Counted from the first letter of the stretch, positions 1 through 7,141 are shown. The stretch is DNA of 8,019 nt from Fluviibacter sp041311015 (GCA_041311015.1 JBFYKG010000063.1:1-8019), one strand, 5' to 3'. Notes: generated by a model not told the origin, from the letters alone. Numbers and translations: made by a program.

Positions 1-1003
1 TATCGACCAGGGTTTCAGCCAGCGCAATCATGCCACCACATTCGGCGAGCACAGGTTTTCCAGCCTGAACGTGTGCTTGTAGCGATGCAATCATCGAGCG
101 GTTATTGGCGAGCGCGTCGGTGTGTAGTTCAGGGTACCCGCCAGGTAGCCATACGGCGTCACAATCCGGTAGCGTGGCATCGTGCAAGGGTGAAAAGAAG
201 CGTAGCGACGCCCCCATGGCTTCGAGACATTCGATGTTGGCGGGGTAGGCAAAACAGAACGCCGCATCGCAGGCAACCGCAATGGTTTTACCCGCCAACA
301 GCGCAGGAACTTCTGGCATGGGGGTGTCTGGGAATGTGGCAACGGGGGGTAGTGCTGCAGCGGCAGTTTCTGCAATGCGATCTGCCAACTGATCAATCCG
401 TTGAGCAAGGTCGGTGATCTCTGCAGCGGGTAGTAGACCCAGATGGCGTTCCGGAAGCGCCGATTCAGCACTGCGTGGAACCGCACCAAACCAGGCGATA
501 CCCTCAGGCAGGCTCTGCTCGAGTAGTTGAGCGTGATAAGCCGAACCAACACAGTTGGCTAAAGCGCCCACGACCCGGGTATCCGGCTCGTAGGTTTTCA
601 TGCCGAGTGCGATGGCGCCAAAGGATCTGGCCATGGCGCTGCCATCAATGACGACCAGAATCGGCAGGTTGAAGCGACGTGCCAGATCAGCGGCAGATGG
701 TTCGCCATCGAATAGACCCATGACACCTTCGATAAGAATCACATCATTGTCGCGGGCGGCACGTGCCAACCGCCAGGCAACATCGACCTCGCCGCCCATA
801 CGAAAGTCCAGGTTTTCGCAGGGAGCCCCGCTGGCAATGGCATGAATCTGCGGATCCAAAAAATCTGGCCCACACTTAAAGACTTTGACGCGGCGCCCCT
901 GGCGATGGTGCAGTCGTGCCAAGGCGGCAGTGATCATGGTTTTTCCCTGGCCAGAGGCCGGTGCTGCAATCATGAGTGCCGGGCACGAGACAGTCTGGTT
1001 CAT
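1..1003 (-). CDS. cobB: Cobyrinic acid a,c-diamide synthase, CobB/CbiA family (3' end cut by window edge)
   Basis: This enzyme uses glutamine and ATP to amidate the a and c side chains of cobyrinic (or hydrogenobyrinic) acid in the cytoplasm. The leftward reading frame starts at ATG 1003-1001 and stays open for 334 codons to the window edge, against about 450 in the full family, so roughly the last quarter is missing. Residues 15-22 form the P-loop (PASGQGKT) of the dethiobiotin-synthetase-like domain. EGVMGLFDG follows further on, as is typical of CbiA. The glutamine amidotransferase domain begins near residue 238 with AFCFAYP (248-254) and GGYPE (288-292). Its nucleophile is Cys322 in AECGGM. 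The C-terminal catalytic His lies outside the window. The start is 2 bp after the cobO stop, so the two are surely co-transcribed; the ribosome site is weak (GAG about 8 bases upstream). Family assignment is firm. Whether the natural substrate is the cobalt-containing or cobalt-free acid cannot be decided here. Confidence 0.95.
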   Translation of the reverse strand, partial: MNQTVSCPALMIAAPASGQGKTMITAALARLHHRQGRRVKVFKCGPDFLDPQIHAIASGAPCENLDFRMGGEVDVAWRLARAARDNDVILIEGVMGLFDGEPSAADLARRFNLPILVVIDGSAMARSFGAIALGMKTYEPDTRVVGALANCVGSAYHAQLLEQSLPEGIAWFGAVPRSAESALPERHLGLLPAAEITDLAQRIDQLADRIAETAAAALPPVATFPDTPMPEVPALLAGKTIAVACDAAFCFAYPANIECLEAMGASLRFFSPLHDATLPDCDAVWLPGGYPELHTDALANNRSMIASLQAHVQAGKPVLAECGGMIALAETLVD

Positions 1004-1005
1004 GC

Positions 1006-1638
1006 TTAGTGCTCGATGCCGGGCATCGCCTTAATGCCCTGCTGGAAAGCATGTTTCACCATGCCCATCTCCGTTACCGTATCGGCAATTTCAATCAGTG
1101 CTGGCGGCGCGGCGCGTCCAGTGATAATGACGTGCTGCATGGGAGGCCGGTTTTGAAGTGCGGCAATAACTGGTTCAAGGTCCAGCCACCCGAATTTGAA
1201 GGCATAGGTGAACTCATCAAGAATCACCAGATTGATTGTGGGATCTGCCAGTTTCTTGCAGACCTCTTCCCAGGCCGCTACGGCGGCGCGTTTGTCACGT
1301 TCGCGATCCTGGGTTTCCCAGGTAAAGCCTTCGCCCATGACCTGCCAGGAAAGCTGCTGCGGAAATTTCCGGAAGAAGGCTTCTTCGCCGGAATCGGAGC
1401 GACTTTTTACAAACTGGATGACTGCGCAGTTAAGCCCATGACCGATCGCACGCGCAAGCACGCCAAATGCCGAGGACGATTTGCCCTTCCCGTTGCCTGT
1501 ATGAATGAGCAGTAGCCCCTTCTCTGTCTGGGCAGCAGCAATCTTTTCGTCAACCACATCCTTTTTGCGCACCATACGTTGCTGGTGTCGTTCGTTACGG
1601 CCACTTTCATCGATTTCCGGCATGTTGTCAGTTGTCAT
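1006..1638 (-). CDS. cobO: Cob(I)yrinic acid a,c-diamide adenosyltransferase, CobO/BtuR/CobA type
   Basis: CobO transfers the 5'-deoxyadenosyl group of ATP to the reduced cobalt of corrinoids, giving the adenosylated forms used by later steps. The 210-residue protein has the usual length of this family (about 200). Its N-terminal RHQQRM stretch and the unusual P-loop GNGKGKSS (residues 48-55), which binds ATP in reversed orientation in this family, are clear. The Walker-B-like run LVILDEFTYA comes next, and VIITGRAAPPALIEIADTVTEM near the C-terminus is a CobO hallmark in its first half. The chosen ATG (1638-1636) overlaps the end of the upstream decarboxylase gene by 11 bp, which suggests translational coupling. 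A second in-frame ATG five codons later would remove only a few residues and cannot be excluded. This type is unrelated to the PduO and EutT adenosyltransferases. Confidence 0.97.
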   Translation of the reverse strand: MTTDNMPEIDESGRNERHQQRMVRKKDVVDEKIAAAQTEKGLLLIHTGNGKGKSSSAFGVLARAIGHGLNCAVIQFVKSRSDSGEEAFFRKFPQQLSWQVMGEGFTWETQDRERDKRAAVAAWEEVCKKLADPTINLVILDEFTYAFKFGWLDLEPVIAALQNRPPMQHVIITGRAAPPALIEIADTVTEMGMVKHAFQQGIKAMPGIEH

Positions 1639-2650
1639 GATGATCCAGAGGTTGGTTTTGCCACGATTGCAGCTGTAGGGTTAGGCGGTTCCAATCGTGC
1701 TCGTCAGGTATCCCGATGCGCACAAGGCCTTCTGTTTTAAAAAGGCGTGTCAGAATACCGCCCTGTGCAAGGTGTTCAAAAAGACTGCCTGCTGCCGCAG
1801 GCGTGCTAAACGCACAGGTGCTGAACAGCCCTGTTGACTTGATTTGTGCAGCGGCAAGAGAGACTCGTAATAGAGACTCGAGTTGCGCACCAGCCGCGAT
1901 AATTCGAGCTTGTTGTTGTGCGTGCCAGGCCAAGTCACCCAGCGCGCGCTCGGCGACCCAGCGGGCTGGGCCGTTGATCGTCCACGGACCCAGCAGATCG
2001 TTAAGTCGGTCGAGCATTTCCGGGTCACCAAATACGAAACCAACCCGGGCGCCCGCCAAGCCGAAAAATTTGCCAAGGGAGCGCAACGTGATCAGTTGAG
2101 GTGCCCTAGTCGTGCCGGCATAGGGGGTAACGCTGAGCGCCGGAAAGGCATCGCCATACGCTTCGTCGACAATCAGGCGGCCCTGGCATCTCCCGAGCTG
2201 CGATGCAGCGTCGAGCAGTTGATCCGGTGAGGTATGCATGGCCGTCGGGTTATTCGGATTGCACAGTAGCGTGATTGGCGCAGCGCGTGCGATGGCTTCT
2301 TTGAGTGTCTTGACTATGTACACATCGTGACTGGCGCCAGACCATGCGGCAGCATGTTCGTTGTAGGTTGGCCCGATAATTGTGACAGCCCCTCTGGGAA
2401 AGAGATGGGGCAGAGCCTGAATTGCTGCCTGGCTGCCTGAAGTCGCGAGGAGTCGTGTATTGCCGTAGTAGCGAGCGGCCGTGGCATCCAGGGCGTCATC
2501 TGGTTCAGGCAAGCGGTGCCAGACCGATGATGGCACGTCGGGTATGGGGTAGCACCAGGGGCTGATCCCTGTTGACAGATCCAGCCACGATGCCAGTGGA
2601 ATGTCATAGCGCCGTGCTGCACTCCGAAGGCGTCCGCCATGTTCAAGCAT
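1628..2650 (-). CDS. cobD: L-threonine-O-3-phosphate decarboxylase (CobD family, PLP fold type I)
   Basis: The product decarboxylates L-threonine phosphate to (R)-1-aminopropan-2-ol O-2-phosphate, the linker between the corrin ring and the nucleotide loop. The protein has 340 residues, slightly shorter than the Salmonella enzyme. It begins with HGGRLRSAARRYDIP, the usual CobD/CobC opening. Aminotransferase-class signatures follow: LDLSTGISP (residues 23-31), the substrate loop NPNNPT (131-136), DEAY (162-165) with the Asp that contacts the PLP ring nitrogen, and SLGKFFGLAGARVG with the Schiff-base Lys194. The residue after NPNNPT is Ala where Gly is more usual. The start overlaps the bluB stop by 8 bp and the end overlaps cobO by 11 bp. 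In the Pseudomonas naming scheme this protein is called CobC, and the name CobD is used there for cobinamide synthase; this protein is the PLP enzyme, not the membrane synthase. A general histidinol-phosphate aminotransferase is less likely given the N-terminus and context. Confidence 0.94.
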   Translation of the reverse strand: MLEHGGRLRSAARRYDIPLASWLDLSTGISPWCYPIPDVPSSVWHRLPEPDDALDATAARYYGNTRLLATSGSQAAIQALPHLFPRGAVTIIGPTYNEHAAAWSGASHDVYIVKTLKEAIARAAPITLLCNPNNPTAMHTSPDQLLDAASQLGRCQGRLIVDEAYGDAFPALSVTPYAGTTRAPQLITLRSLGKFFGLAGARVGFVFGDPEMLDRLNDLLGPWTINGPARWVAERALGDLAWHAQQQARIIAAGAQLESLLRVSLAAAQIKSTGLFSTCAFSTPAAAGSLFEHLAQGGILTRLFKTEGLVRIGIPDEHDWNRLTLQLQSWQNQPLDHHDN

Positions 2651-3380
2651 AGCCGTATCGCTTTCTCATCGCCTGGTAATGAGGGGCCAGGCTATCGTTC
2701 GGCCCCCCGGTCTGTCCCCAGGTTTCATGAAAAACTAGATCTTCGAGCGGTAGGCGTGACAACCATCCGGCCCTTTCCAGTTCTGGTTTTTCGAGAAACT
2801 CGCTCACATACCCAAGACAGAGGTAGGCGATCGGCACAATTCGCTCCGGAATCCCCAGCGCCTTCTGAAGCTCGTCGCGGTGGAAGATGCTGACCCAGCC
2901 AACCCCAACGCCTTCGGCACGCGCCGCAAGCCAGAGGTTCTGTACGGCACAGACGGTGCTGTAGAGATCCATCTCTGTCATGTGGGTGCGCCCTAGGACT
3001 GTTTGCCCGGTGCGTTCACGATCACACGTAATGCAGAGGTTGACGGGCGCATCAAGTATTCCCTCGAGCTTCAGGCGGCTGTAGAGATCTTTGCGGTCTC
3101 CCGTAAATTGTGTCCGGGCTTCATCATTCGCTTTTCTGAAGAGATCCTGAACCCGCGCCTTGGATTCCGGGGAGCGGATCAACAGAAAATTCCAGGGCTG
3201 CATGAAACCGACCGATGGTGCATGATGTGCTGCCATCAAAAGGCGTCCGAGTACTGTATCCGGAATCGGGTCGGGGAGGAATTGGCTGCGCACATCCCGA
3301 CGCGAAAAAATAGCCTGATACACCGCATCTCGGGCGGCTTCGGCAAAGGGGTGAGTATTGGGGGATTGCGGGGCGTTCAT
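2643..3380 (-). CDS. bluB: 5,6-dimethylbenzimidazole synthase BluB
   Basis: BluB breaks down reduced FMN with molecular oxygen to form 5,6-dimethylbenzimidazole, the lower ligand base of cobalamin. It belongs to the nitroreductase-like flavoprotein family. The protein has 245 residues, a little longer than the Sinorhizobium enzyme. FSRRDVRSQF (residues 25-34) carries the FMN-phosphate-binding arginines and Asp29, and GVGWVSIF (159-166) carries Ser164. These two residues correspond, with the same offset of three, to Asp32 and Ser167, which are important for DMB formation in the Sinorhizobium protein. AHHAPSVGFMQPWNF (51-65) is the typical flavin-site segment. The start ATG at 3380-3378 follows a modest AAGG (3395-3392 on this strand) 11 bases upstream. 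It is the first gene of the leftward string. Its presence implies that oxygen is available at least some of the time and that the cell makes true cobalamin rather than pseudocobalamin. An ordinary nitroreductase is unlikely because of the motif match and the neighbours. Confidence 0.95.
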   Translation of the reverse strand: MNAPQSPNTHPFAEAARDAVYQAIFSRRDVRSQFLPDPIPDTVLGRLLMAAHHAPSVGFMQPWNFLLIRSPESKARVQDLFRKANDEARTQFTGDRKDLYSRLKLEGILDAPVNLCITCDRERTGQTVLGRTHMTEMDLYSTVCAVQNLWLAARAEGVGVGWVSIFHRDELQKALGIPERIVPIAYLCLGYVSEFLEKPELERAGWLSRLPLEDLVFHETWGQTGGPNDSLAPHYQAMRKRYGYA

Positions 3381-3403
3381 TCAACGTAAAACCTTGTCAG
3401 GCA

Positions 3404-3412
3404 TGGGATAAT
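3404..3412 (+). promoter_or_regulatory. Candidate extended -10 promoter for the cobQ operon
   Basis: TGGGATAAT reads as an extended -10 element: a TGn motif directly before GATAAT, which matches the sigma-70 consensus TATAAT at five of six positions. Extended -10 promoters can work without a good -35, and none is seen at 17 bp spacing; TTGTCA at 3394-3399 is too close. Transcription would start near base 3419 and give a leader of about 68 nt before the cobQ ATG. This is a pattern match only. Confidence 0.35.
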
Positions 3413-3445
3413 AAACGATTACGCGCCCCAAGAATCGCCCCGCCA

Positions 3446-3467
3446 GCCGGACGCCGGCCTTTATTTT
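3446..3467 (+). terminator. Short GC hairpin with T-rich tail in the cobQ leader (possible attenuator)
   Basis: GCCGG (3446-3450) and CCGGC (3454-3458) form a perfect 5-bp stem around the loop ACG. TTTATTTT (3460-3467) follows directly, the arrangement of a weak intrinsic terminator pointing toward cobQ. It lies after the proposed promoter and 20 bases before the cobQ ATG, so it could attenuate the operon or mask the ribosome site. The stem is short and the T run is interrupted by an A, so it could equally be chance. The sequence loosely resembles the B12-box end of cobalamin riboswitches, but lacks the matching upstream core. Confidence 0.25.
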
Positions 3468-3486
3468 GCTTCGAGCCTCCTACCCC

Positions 3487-4959
3487 ATGACCGCCGCCTC
3501 CCTGATGGTTCAGGGCACCACCTCCGATGCCGGAAAATCGACCCTGGTTGCTGCCATGTGCCGCATCCTCCGGCGTCGTGGTATCCGGGTGGCACCGTTC
3601 AAGCCACAGAACATGGCGCTAAACTCTGCAGTGACGGAAGACGGCGGCGAAATTGGGCGTGCCCAGGCGCTGCAGGCCTATGCCTGCGGCCTAGAGCCGC
3701 ATACAGATTTCAACCCGGTACTGCTCAAACCAACGACCGACCGCAAAGCTCAGGTCATCATTCAGGGCAAAGTCGCAGCGGACCTTGATGCCAAGGATTA
3801 TCACGCTTACAAACCCAGAGCGATGGGGGCCGTGCTGGAATCATGGCAGAGGCTGACTCAAAAATTCGATGCTGTCCTGGTTGAGGGTGCTGGTTCGCCC
3901 GCAGAAATCAATTTGCGGGATCGCGATATTGCCAATATGGGGTTTGCCGAGGCGGTTGATTGCCCGGTGATTCTGGTGGCGGATATTGATCGTGGTGGTG
4001 TTTTTGCCCACTTGGTGGGGACGCTTGATGTGTTGTCGCCTTCTGAGCAGAATCGGATCAAGGGCTTTGTCATTAACCGTTTCCGGGGCGATATCAGCTT
4101 ACTTGAATCCGGTTTGCGTTGGCTGGAAGCGCGAACGGGCAAACCGGTATTGGGCGTACTCCCCTATTTACACGGCCTATTTCTAGACGCTGAAGATGCT
4201 ATTGCATCGGGACAGGAGCGTGGCGCTCAGTCCAGGTTAAAGGTCGTTGCGCTCGCCTATCCCCGCGTTTCTAACCACAATGATCTCGACCCACTTCGTT
4301 TGCACCCGGAGGTCGATTTTGAATGGGTCGGACCGAATCAACCTTTGCCGCCAGCGGATCTGATCGTGTTGCCCGGATCCAAAGCAGTTAGGGCGGATCT
4401 GGCGTGGCTTCGGGAACAGGGCTGGGTCGAAGGCTTGCAGCGGCATTTGCGTTATGGCGGGAAGGTGATCGGCATCTGCGGTGGTTTCCAGATGCTGGGC
4501 ACAGAGCTTCAGGATCCACACGGTCTGGAAGGTGCGCCAGGTAACTCGCCAGGGTTAGGTTGGCTCGAAATGAGCACCACGCTTGAGGTCGAGAAACAGT
4601 TGTGCAATGTGAGTGGCCAGCTGTGCTTGCCGGGCTCACCGGACATGTCTGGCTATGAAATCCACTTGGGGATCAGTCAGGGGGACGCTTTGCAGCGCCC
4701 GAGCGTACAGCTTGATGATGGTCGGTCCGATGGGGCGATCTCAGCAGATGGGCAGATTATTGGCACCTACTGTCACGGCCTGTTTGATCAGCCACAGGCG
4801 TTAAGCGCACTTCTGGCCTGGGCGGGGTGCACTGATGCGGCAACGGTTGATTTTGCGGCGCGCCGCGAAGCGGATCTCAATCGCCTCGCGGATGCTGTCG
4901 AGACGCATCTCGATTGGAAAAAGATCGAGACTATTCTGGAGCAGAGCCGTCATGCGTGA
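3487..4959 (+). CDS. cobQ: Adenosylcobyric acid synthase (glutamine-hydrolysing), CobQ/CbiP
   Basis: CobQ amidates side chains b, d, e and g of adenosylcobyrinic acid a,c-diamide in four glutamine- and ATP-dependent steps, giving adenosylcobyric acid. From ATG 3487 the protein has 490 residues, the normal family length. The N-terminal half is a dethiobiotin-synthetase-like ATPase: P-loop GTTSDAGKST (10-19), then FKPQNMALNS (38-47), VLVEGAGSPAEINL (130-143) and VADIDRGG (164-171), all CobQ signatures. The C-terminal half is a class I amidotransferase with PGSKA (296-300), the nucleophile Cys331 in GICGGFQMLG, SGYEIH (388-393) and the catalytic His430 in YCHGLF. A TTG at 3466 extends the frame by seven codons, but the family normally opens with a short MTAxSLMVQGTTS-type stretch, so the ATG is preferred although no clear Shine-Dalgarno precedes it. 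It is the first gene of the rightward string and its end overlaps cobU by 8 bp. Confidence 0.97.
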   Translation: MTAASLMVQGTTSDAGKSTLVAAMCRILRRRGIRVAPFKPQNMALNSAVTEDGGEIGRAQALQAYACGLEPHTDFNPVLLKPTTDRKAQVIIQGKVAADLDAKDYHAYKPRAMGAVLESWQRLTQKFDAVLVEGAGSPAEINLRDRDIANMGFAEAVDCPVILVADIDRGGVFAHLVGTLDVLSPSEQNRIKGFVINRFRGDISLLESGLRWLEARTGKPVLGVLPYLHGLFLDAEDAIASGQERGAQSRLKVVALAYPRVSNHNDLDPLRLHPEVDFEWVGPNQPLPPADLIVLPGSKAVRADLAWLREQGWVEGLQRHLRYGGKVIGICGGFQMLGTELQDPHGLEGAPGNSPGLGWLEMSTTLEVEKQLCNVSGQLCLPGSPDMSGYEIHLGISQGDALQRPSVQLDDGRSDGAISADGQIIGTYCHGLFDQPQALSALLAWAGCTDAATVDFAARREADLNRLADAVETHLDWKKIETILEQSRHA

Positions 4960-5509
4960 ACTTATTCTGGGTGGAGCCCGAAGCGGAAAAAGTCGCCTGG
5001 CAGAAAAGCGGGCGGTCGTTTTCGAGGTGCTGGACATGGCGGTGATATACATTGCCACGGCAGAAGCCAGAGATGCCGAAATGAAGGATCGGCTTGAGCA
5101 TCATCGGCAGCGGCGCCCAGCGCACTGGGTTACCGTAGAAGAGCCGGTGAAACTGGCGGCAGCATTACAGGCCCATGCCGCCCCGGATCATTGCCTGATT
5201 GTTGACTGTCTGACGCTCTGGTTATCTGCGCTGGCCTTCAAGGGCCGGGCCGGGGAACAGATGGAATCGGGGGCGCCAATTGCATGCGAGCTGTTCCGCC
5301 GGGAGCGTCAGGCGCTGCTGGACGTATTACCGACACTGCCCGGAGAAATTATTCTTGTTAGTAACGAAATCGGTTCCGGCGTCGTTCCTGAAAATAGATT
5401 GGCCCGTCGTTTTGCCGACGAGCAAGGCCGCTTGAATCAGGATGTCGCAGCGGTGTGCGAGCGGGTGACGCTCTCGGTCGCCGGCATTCCGTTCTCGCTC
5501 CGCGGCTAA
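4952..5509 (+). CDS. cobU: Bifunctional adenosylcobinamide kinase / adenosylcobinamide-phosphate guanylyltransferase
   Basis: CobU (CobP in Pseudomonas) phosphorylates adenosylcobinamide and then transfers GMP from GTP, giving adenosylcobinamide-GDP, the activated substrate of CobS. The start ATG 4952 gives 185 residues, the normal length; it overlaps the cobQ end by 8 bp and has GGAG at 4938-4941, 10 bases upstream. The P-loop GGARSGKS (7-14) sits at the extreme N-terminus as expected. YIATAEARDAEM (33-44) follows, then RLEHHRQRRPAHW (47-59), whose His50-His51 pair contains the histidine that carries GMP in the Salmonella enzyme. The C-terminal half has LVSNEIGSGVVPEN and LARRFADEQGRLNQ, both strong family signatures. 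A longer frame open from 4835 lies inside cobQ and lacks similarity to the family, so the inner start is used. The kinase activity mainly serves salvage, and the guanylyltransferase activity serves both salvage and de novo synthesis. Confidence 0.97.
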   Translation: MRELILGGARSGKSRLAEKRAVVFEVLDMAVIYIATAEARDAEMKDRLEHHRQRRPAHWVTVEEPVKLAAALQAHAAPDHCLIVDCLTLWLSALAFKGRAGEQMESGAPIACELFRRERQALLDVLPTLPGEIILVSNEIGSGVVPENRLARRFADEQGRLNQDVAAVCERVTLSVAGIPFSLRG

Positions 5510-5512
5510 ACT

Positions 5513-5516
5513 GAGG
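5513..5516 (+). promoter_or_regulatory. Ribosome binding site of cobT
   Basis: GAGG lies 8 bases before the cobT ATG in the 15-bp gap after cobU. It is the clearest Shine-Dalgarno motif in the window and supports the start at 5525. Confidence 0.7.
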
Positions 5517-5524
5517 TAAAAACT

Positions 5525-6562
5525 ATGCGTCAATTCGACGTCACACCAACGGCCAGCCCCCTGGCCGAAAAGCTCCAAAGCAAGATTGATGGCAAAACCA
5601 AACCATTAGGCGCGTTGGGGCAGCTGGAATTACTGGCCCATCAGATTGGGCTGGTTCAGCAAACCGAAACGCCACAAATCACCAAGCCACAAATGCTGGT
5701 TTTTGCCGGTGACCATGGTGCCGCCAAGGCAGGTGTTTCTGCCTACCCGCAGGATGTCAGCTGGCAGATGGTCGAAAACTTTCTGGCGGGCGGCGCAGCC
5801 ATCAACGTGTTCACGCGCACACAGGGTTTGCCGCTGGCGGTTGTGGATTGTGGTGTGGCACACGACTTTGGCCAACGCGATATGTTGATTGACGCCAAGA
5901 TTGCAGCCGGGACCGAGAATTACCTCGAAGCACCCGCGATGAGCGCACAACAGTGTTCGCAAGCACTCGAGAATGGCGTGCAACTTGTGGCCGGCTATGC
6001 CGAGCAGGGTTGTAATGTCATTGGGCTGGGCGAGATGGGGATTGGCAATACCGCATCGGCCAGCCTGATCACCCACTGCCTGACCGGGCAACCGCTCGCC
6101 GATTGTGTGGGCAGGGGCACCGGATTAGATGACGCCGGGCTGGTTCGTAAACAGGCGTTGCTGCGACAGGCGTTGGCACGTACGGGTGCGGTGACGGATC
6201 CGTTGGCCGTGCTCCGAGAATTCGGCGGCTTCGAAATTGCCACCATGGTCGGCGTTATTCTTGCTGCCGCCGAGCGCCGCATGGTGGTGTTGATTGATGG
6301 TTTTGTCGTCGGGGCGGCCGCGCTGACGGCGATCCGTATGTATCCTGCCGTTCGCGATTACACAGTCTTTTGCCATCGCTCGGCCGAAACGGGTCACCGG
6401 ATCCAGCTCGAGGCGATGCAGGCCAAGCCCTTGCTGGACTTAGGGTTGCGGCTGGGCGAAGGGACAGGGGTGGCATTAGCCTGGCCGCTGGTACAGGCTG
6501 CCGTTGCCTTCCTTAACGAGATGGCCAGCTTTGCCTCGGCGGGCGTTTCAGAAAAGATCTAG
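5525..6562 (+). CDS. cobT: Nicotinate-nucleotide--dimethylbenzimidazole phosphoribosyltransferase
   Basis: CobT transfers phosphoribose from nicotinate mononucleotide to 5,6-dimethylbenzimidazole, forming alpha-ribazole 5'-phosphate and nicotinate. The protein has 345 residues, the usual length. It opens with the lower-ligand-site region KIDGKTKPLGALGQLE (20-35), followed by FAGDHGAAKAGVSAYP (60-75). GEMGIGNTASAS (169-180) carries Glu170, and VGRGTGLDD (195-203) is part of the phosphoribosyl site. FCHRSAETGH (282-291) comes next, and LRLGEGTG (308-315) holds Glu312, equivalent to the catalytic base Glu317 of the Salmonella enzyme. All key residues are intact. Gene order places it right after cobU with a good ribosome site and 5 bp before the phosphatase gene. 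With BluB in the divergent string, the cluster covers both synthesis and activation of DMB, so DMB is the expected substrate. CobT enzymes are known to accept other bases when DMB is scarce. Confidence 0.97.
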   Translation: MRQFDVTPTASPLAEKLQSKIDGKTKPLGALGQLELLAHQIGLVQQTETPQITKPQMLVFAGDHGAAKAGVSAYPQDVSWQMVENFLAGGAAINVFTRTQGLPLAVVDCGVAHDFGQRDMLIDAKIAAGTENYLEAPAMSAQQCSQALENGVQLVAGYAEQGCNVIGLGEMGIGNTASASLITHCLTGQPLADCVGRGTGLDDAGLVRKQALLRQALARTGAVTDPLAVLREFGGFEIATMVGVILAAAERRMVVLIDGFVVGAAALTAIRMYPAVRDYTVFCHRSAETGHRIQLEAMQAKPLLDLGLRLGEGTGVALAWPLVQAAVAFLNEMASFASAGVSEKI

Positions 6563-6567
6563 GCCCG

Positions 6568-7137
6568 GTGCGCCTCTGTCTAATCCGTCACTTTGCACCG
6601 GATGTGGCACCGGGGGTCTGCTATGGACGGACCGATCTGGGGCTTGCCGAAAGCCATGAAGTTCGTATGGCACGTGTGATAGCACTGCGTGAGCAACTGG
6701 CCGACCTGGTCGAACCGGATACACCGATCTTTAGTAGCCCCTTGCGACGCTGCGCGGAGATTGCCCTAAGCCTGTCGCACCAGGTGAATCATGATCACCG
6801 TCTGCAGGAGCTCCATTTCGGCGAGTGGGAAATGCAGGCCTGGAATGATATTGGCACCGCCGGACTTGACGCCTGGGCAGCGGATCTGGCCGGTTTCCGC
6901 CCACCCGGGGGTGAGACTGGCTACGAGGTTCAGCAGCGTGCATTGGCATGGTTACGCGAAATCAGTGCCCAGCATGATCAGGCCGTTGTCGTCACGCATG
7001 CCGGTATTATTCGGGCACTGCAGGCGCACCACCAGTCTCTGCCCGGCGAACACTGGCTGAATTTGCGCTATGACTACGGGCAGTTGGTCTGCCTGGATTT
7101 CGAGATCGGGCAAATTCATGCGGCGCCGGTACAATAG
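6568..7137 (+). CDS. cobC: Alpha-ribazole phosphatase, CobC type (histidine phosphatase superfamily)
   Basis: The product likely removes the phosphate from alpha-ribazole 5'-phosphate (or from adenosylcobalamin 5'-phosphate) late in B12 assembly. The 189-residue protein starts with GTG at 6568, 5 bp after the cobT stop. This start puts the catalytic RH pair at residues 7-8, as the phosphoglycerate-mutase-like fold requires. His8 is the residue phosphorylated during catalysis. The motif CYGRTDLGL (18-26), SSPLRRC (56-62), the acid Glu86 in HFGEWE and the second active-site His144 in VVTHAGIIRAL all match CobC. The histidine phosphatase family is broad and its members are hard to tell apart by sequence, but CYGRTD and the position after cobT make the alpha-ribazole role the best reading. 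The gene waaQ begins 4 bp after its stop. This CobC is not the Pseudomonas CobC, which is a decarboxylase-like PLP enzyme. Confidence 0.9.
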   Translation: MRLCLIRHFAPDVAPGVCYGRTDLGLAESHEVRMARVIALREQLADLVEPDTPIFSSPLRRCAEIALSLSHQVNHDHRLQELHFGEWEMQAWNDIGTAGLDAWAADLAGFRPPGGETGYEVQQRALAWLREISAQHDQAVVVTHAGIIRALQAHHQSLPGEHWLNLRYDYGQLVCLDFEIGQIHAAPVQ

Positions 7138-7141
7138 CGCC

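Larger units (their letters stand above)
3381..3486. promoter_or_regulatory. Divergent promoter region between bluB and cobQ
   Basis: This 106-bp spacer is the only sizeable non-coding stretch and must hold the promoters of both gene strings unless transcription starts inside the coding regions. Its AT-rich core (3407-3420) contains a -10-like hexamer readable on both strands: GATAAT at 3407-3412 rightward and TATTAT at 3413-3408 leftward. I do not see a convincing -35 at standard spacing on either strand. I also looked for a cobalamin riboswitch on both strands, which would be about 200 nt long. Its conserved core elements are absent and the spacer is too short to hold one. The assignment as a promoter region is inferred from the gene layout; individual elements are weak. 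Confidence 0.6.

Noticed and set aside
91..552. Open leftward frame of 153 codons within the cobB region
   Set aside because: The correct cobB frame on the same strand runs uninterrupted from 1003 to the window edge and carries all CbiA motifs; this is an out-of-frame shadow.
1155..1163. AAGTGCGGC, similar to the Pasteurellaceae DNA uptake signal AAGTGCGGT
   Set aside because: I noticed only this one imperfect copy, inside cobO codons, whereas true uptake signals are frequent and exact. Chance match.
976..1515. Open rightward frame of 179 codons
   Set aside because: It is antisense to cobO, which has full-length family similarity and a P-loop. The frame shows no recognisable domain and no sensible ribosome site.
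3466..3486. Upstream TTG start adding seven residues to CobQ
   Set aside because: The added residues do not resemble the family N-terminus, and ATG 3487 places the P-loop at the usual distance from the start. The TTG also overlaps the T-rich tail of the leader hairpin.
3150..3490. Cobalamin riboswitch upstream of cobQ or bluB
   Set aside because: I read both strands for the conserved aptamer core and the B12 box. Only a shortened B12-box-like palindrome is seen, with no matching upstream elements and insufficient length outside coding sequence.
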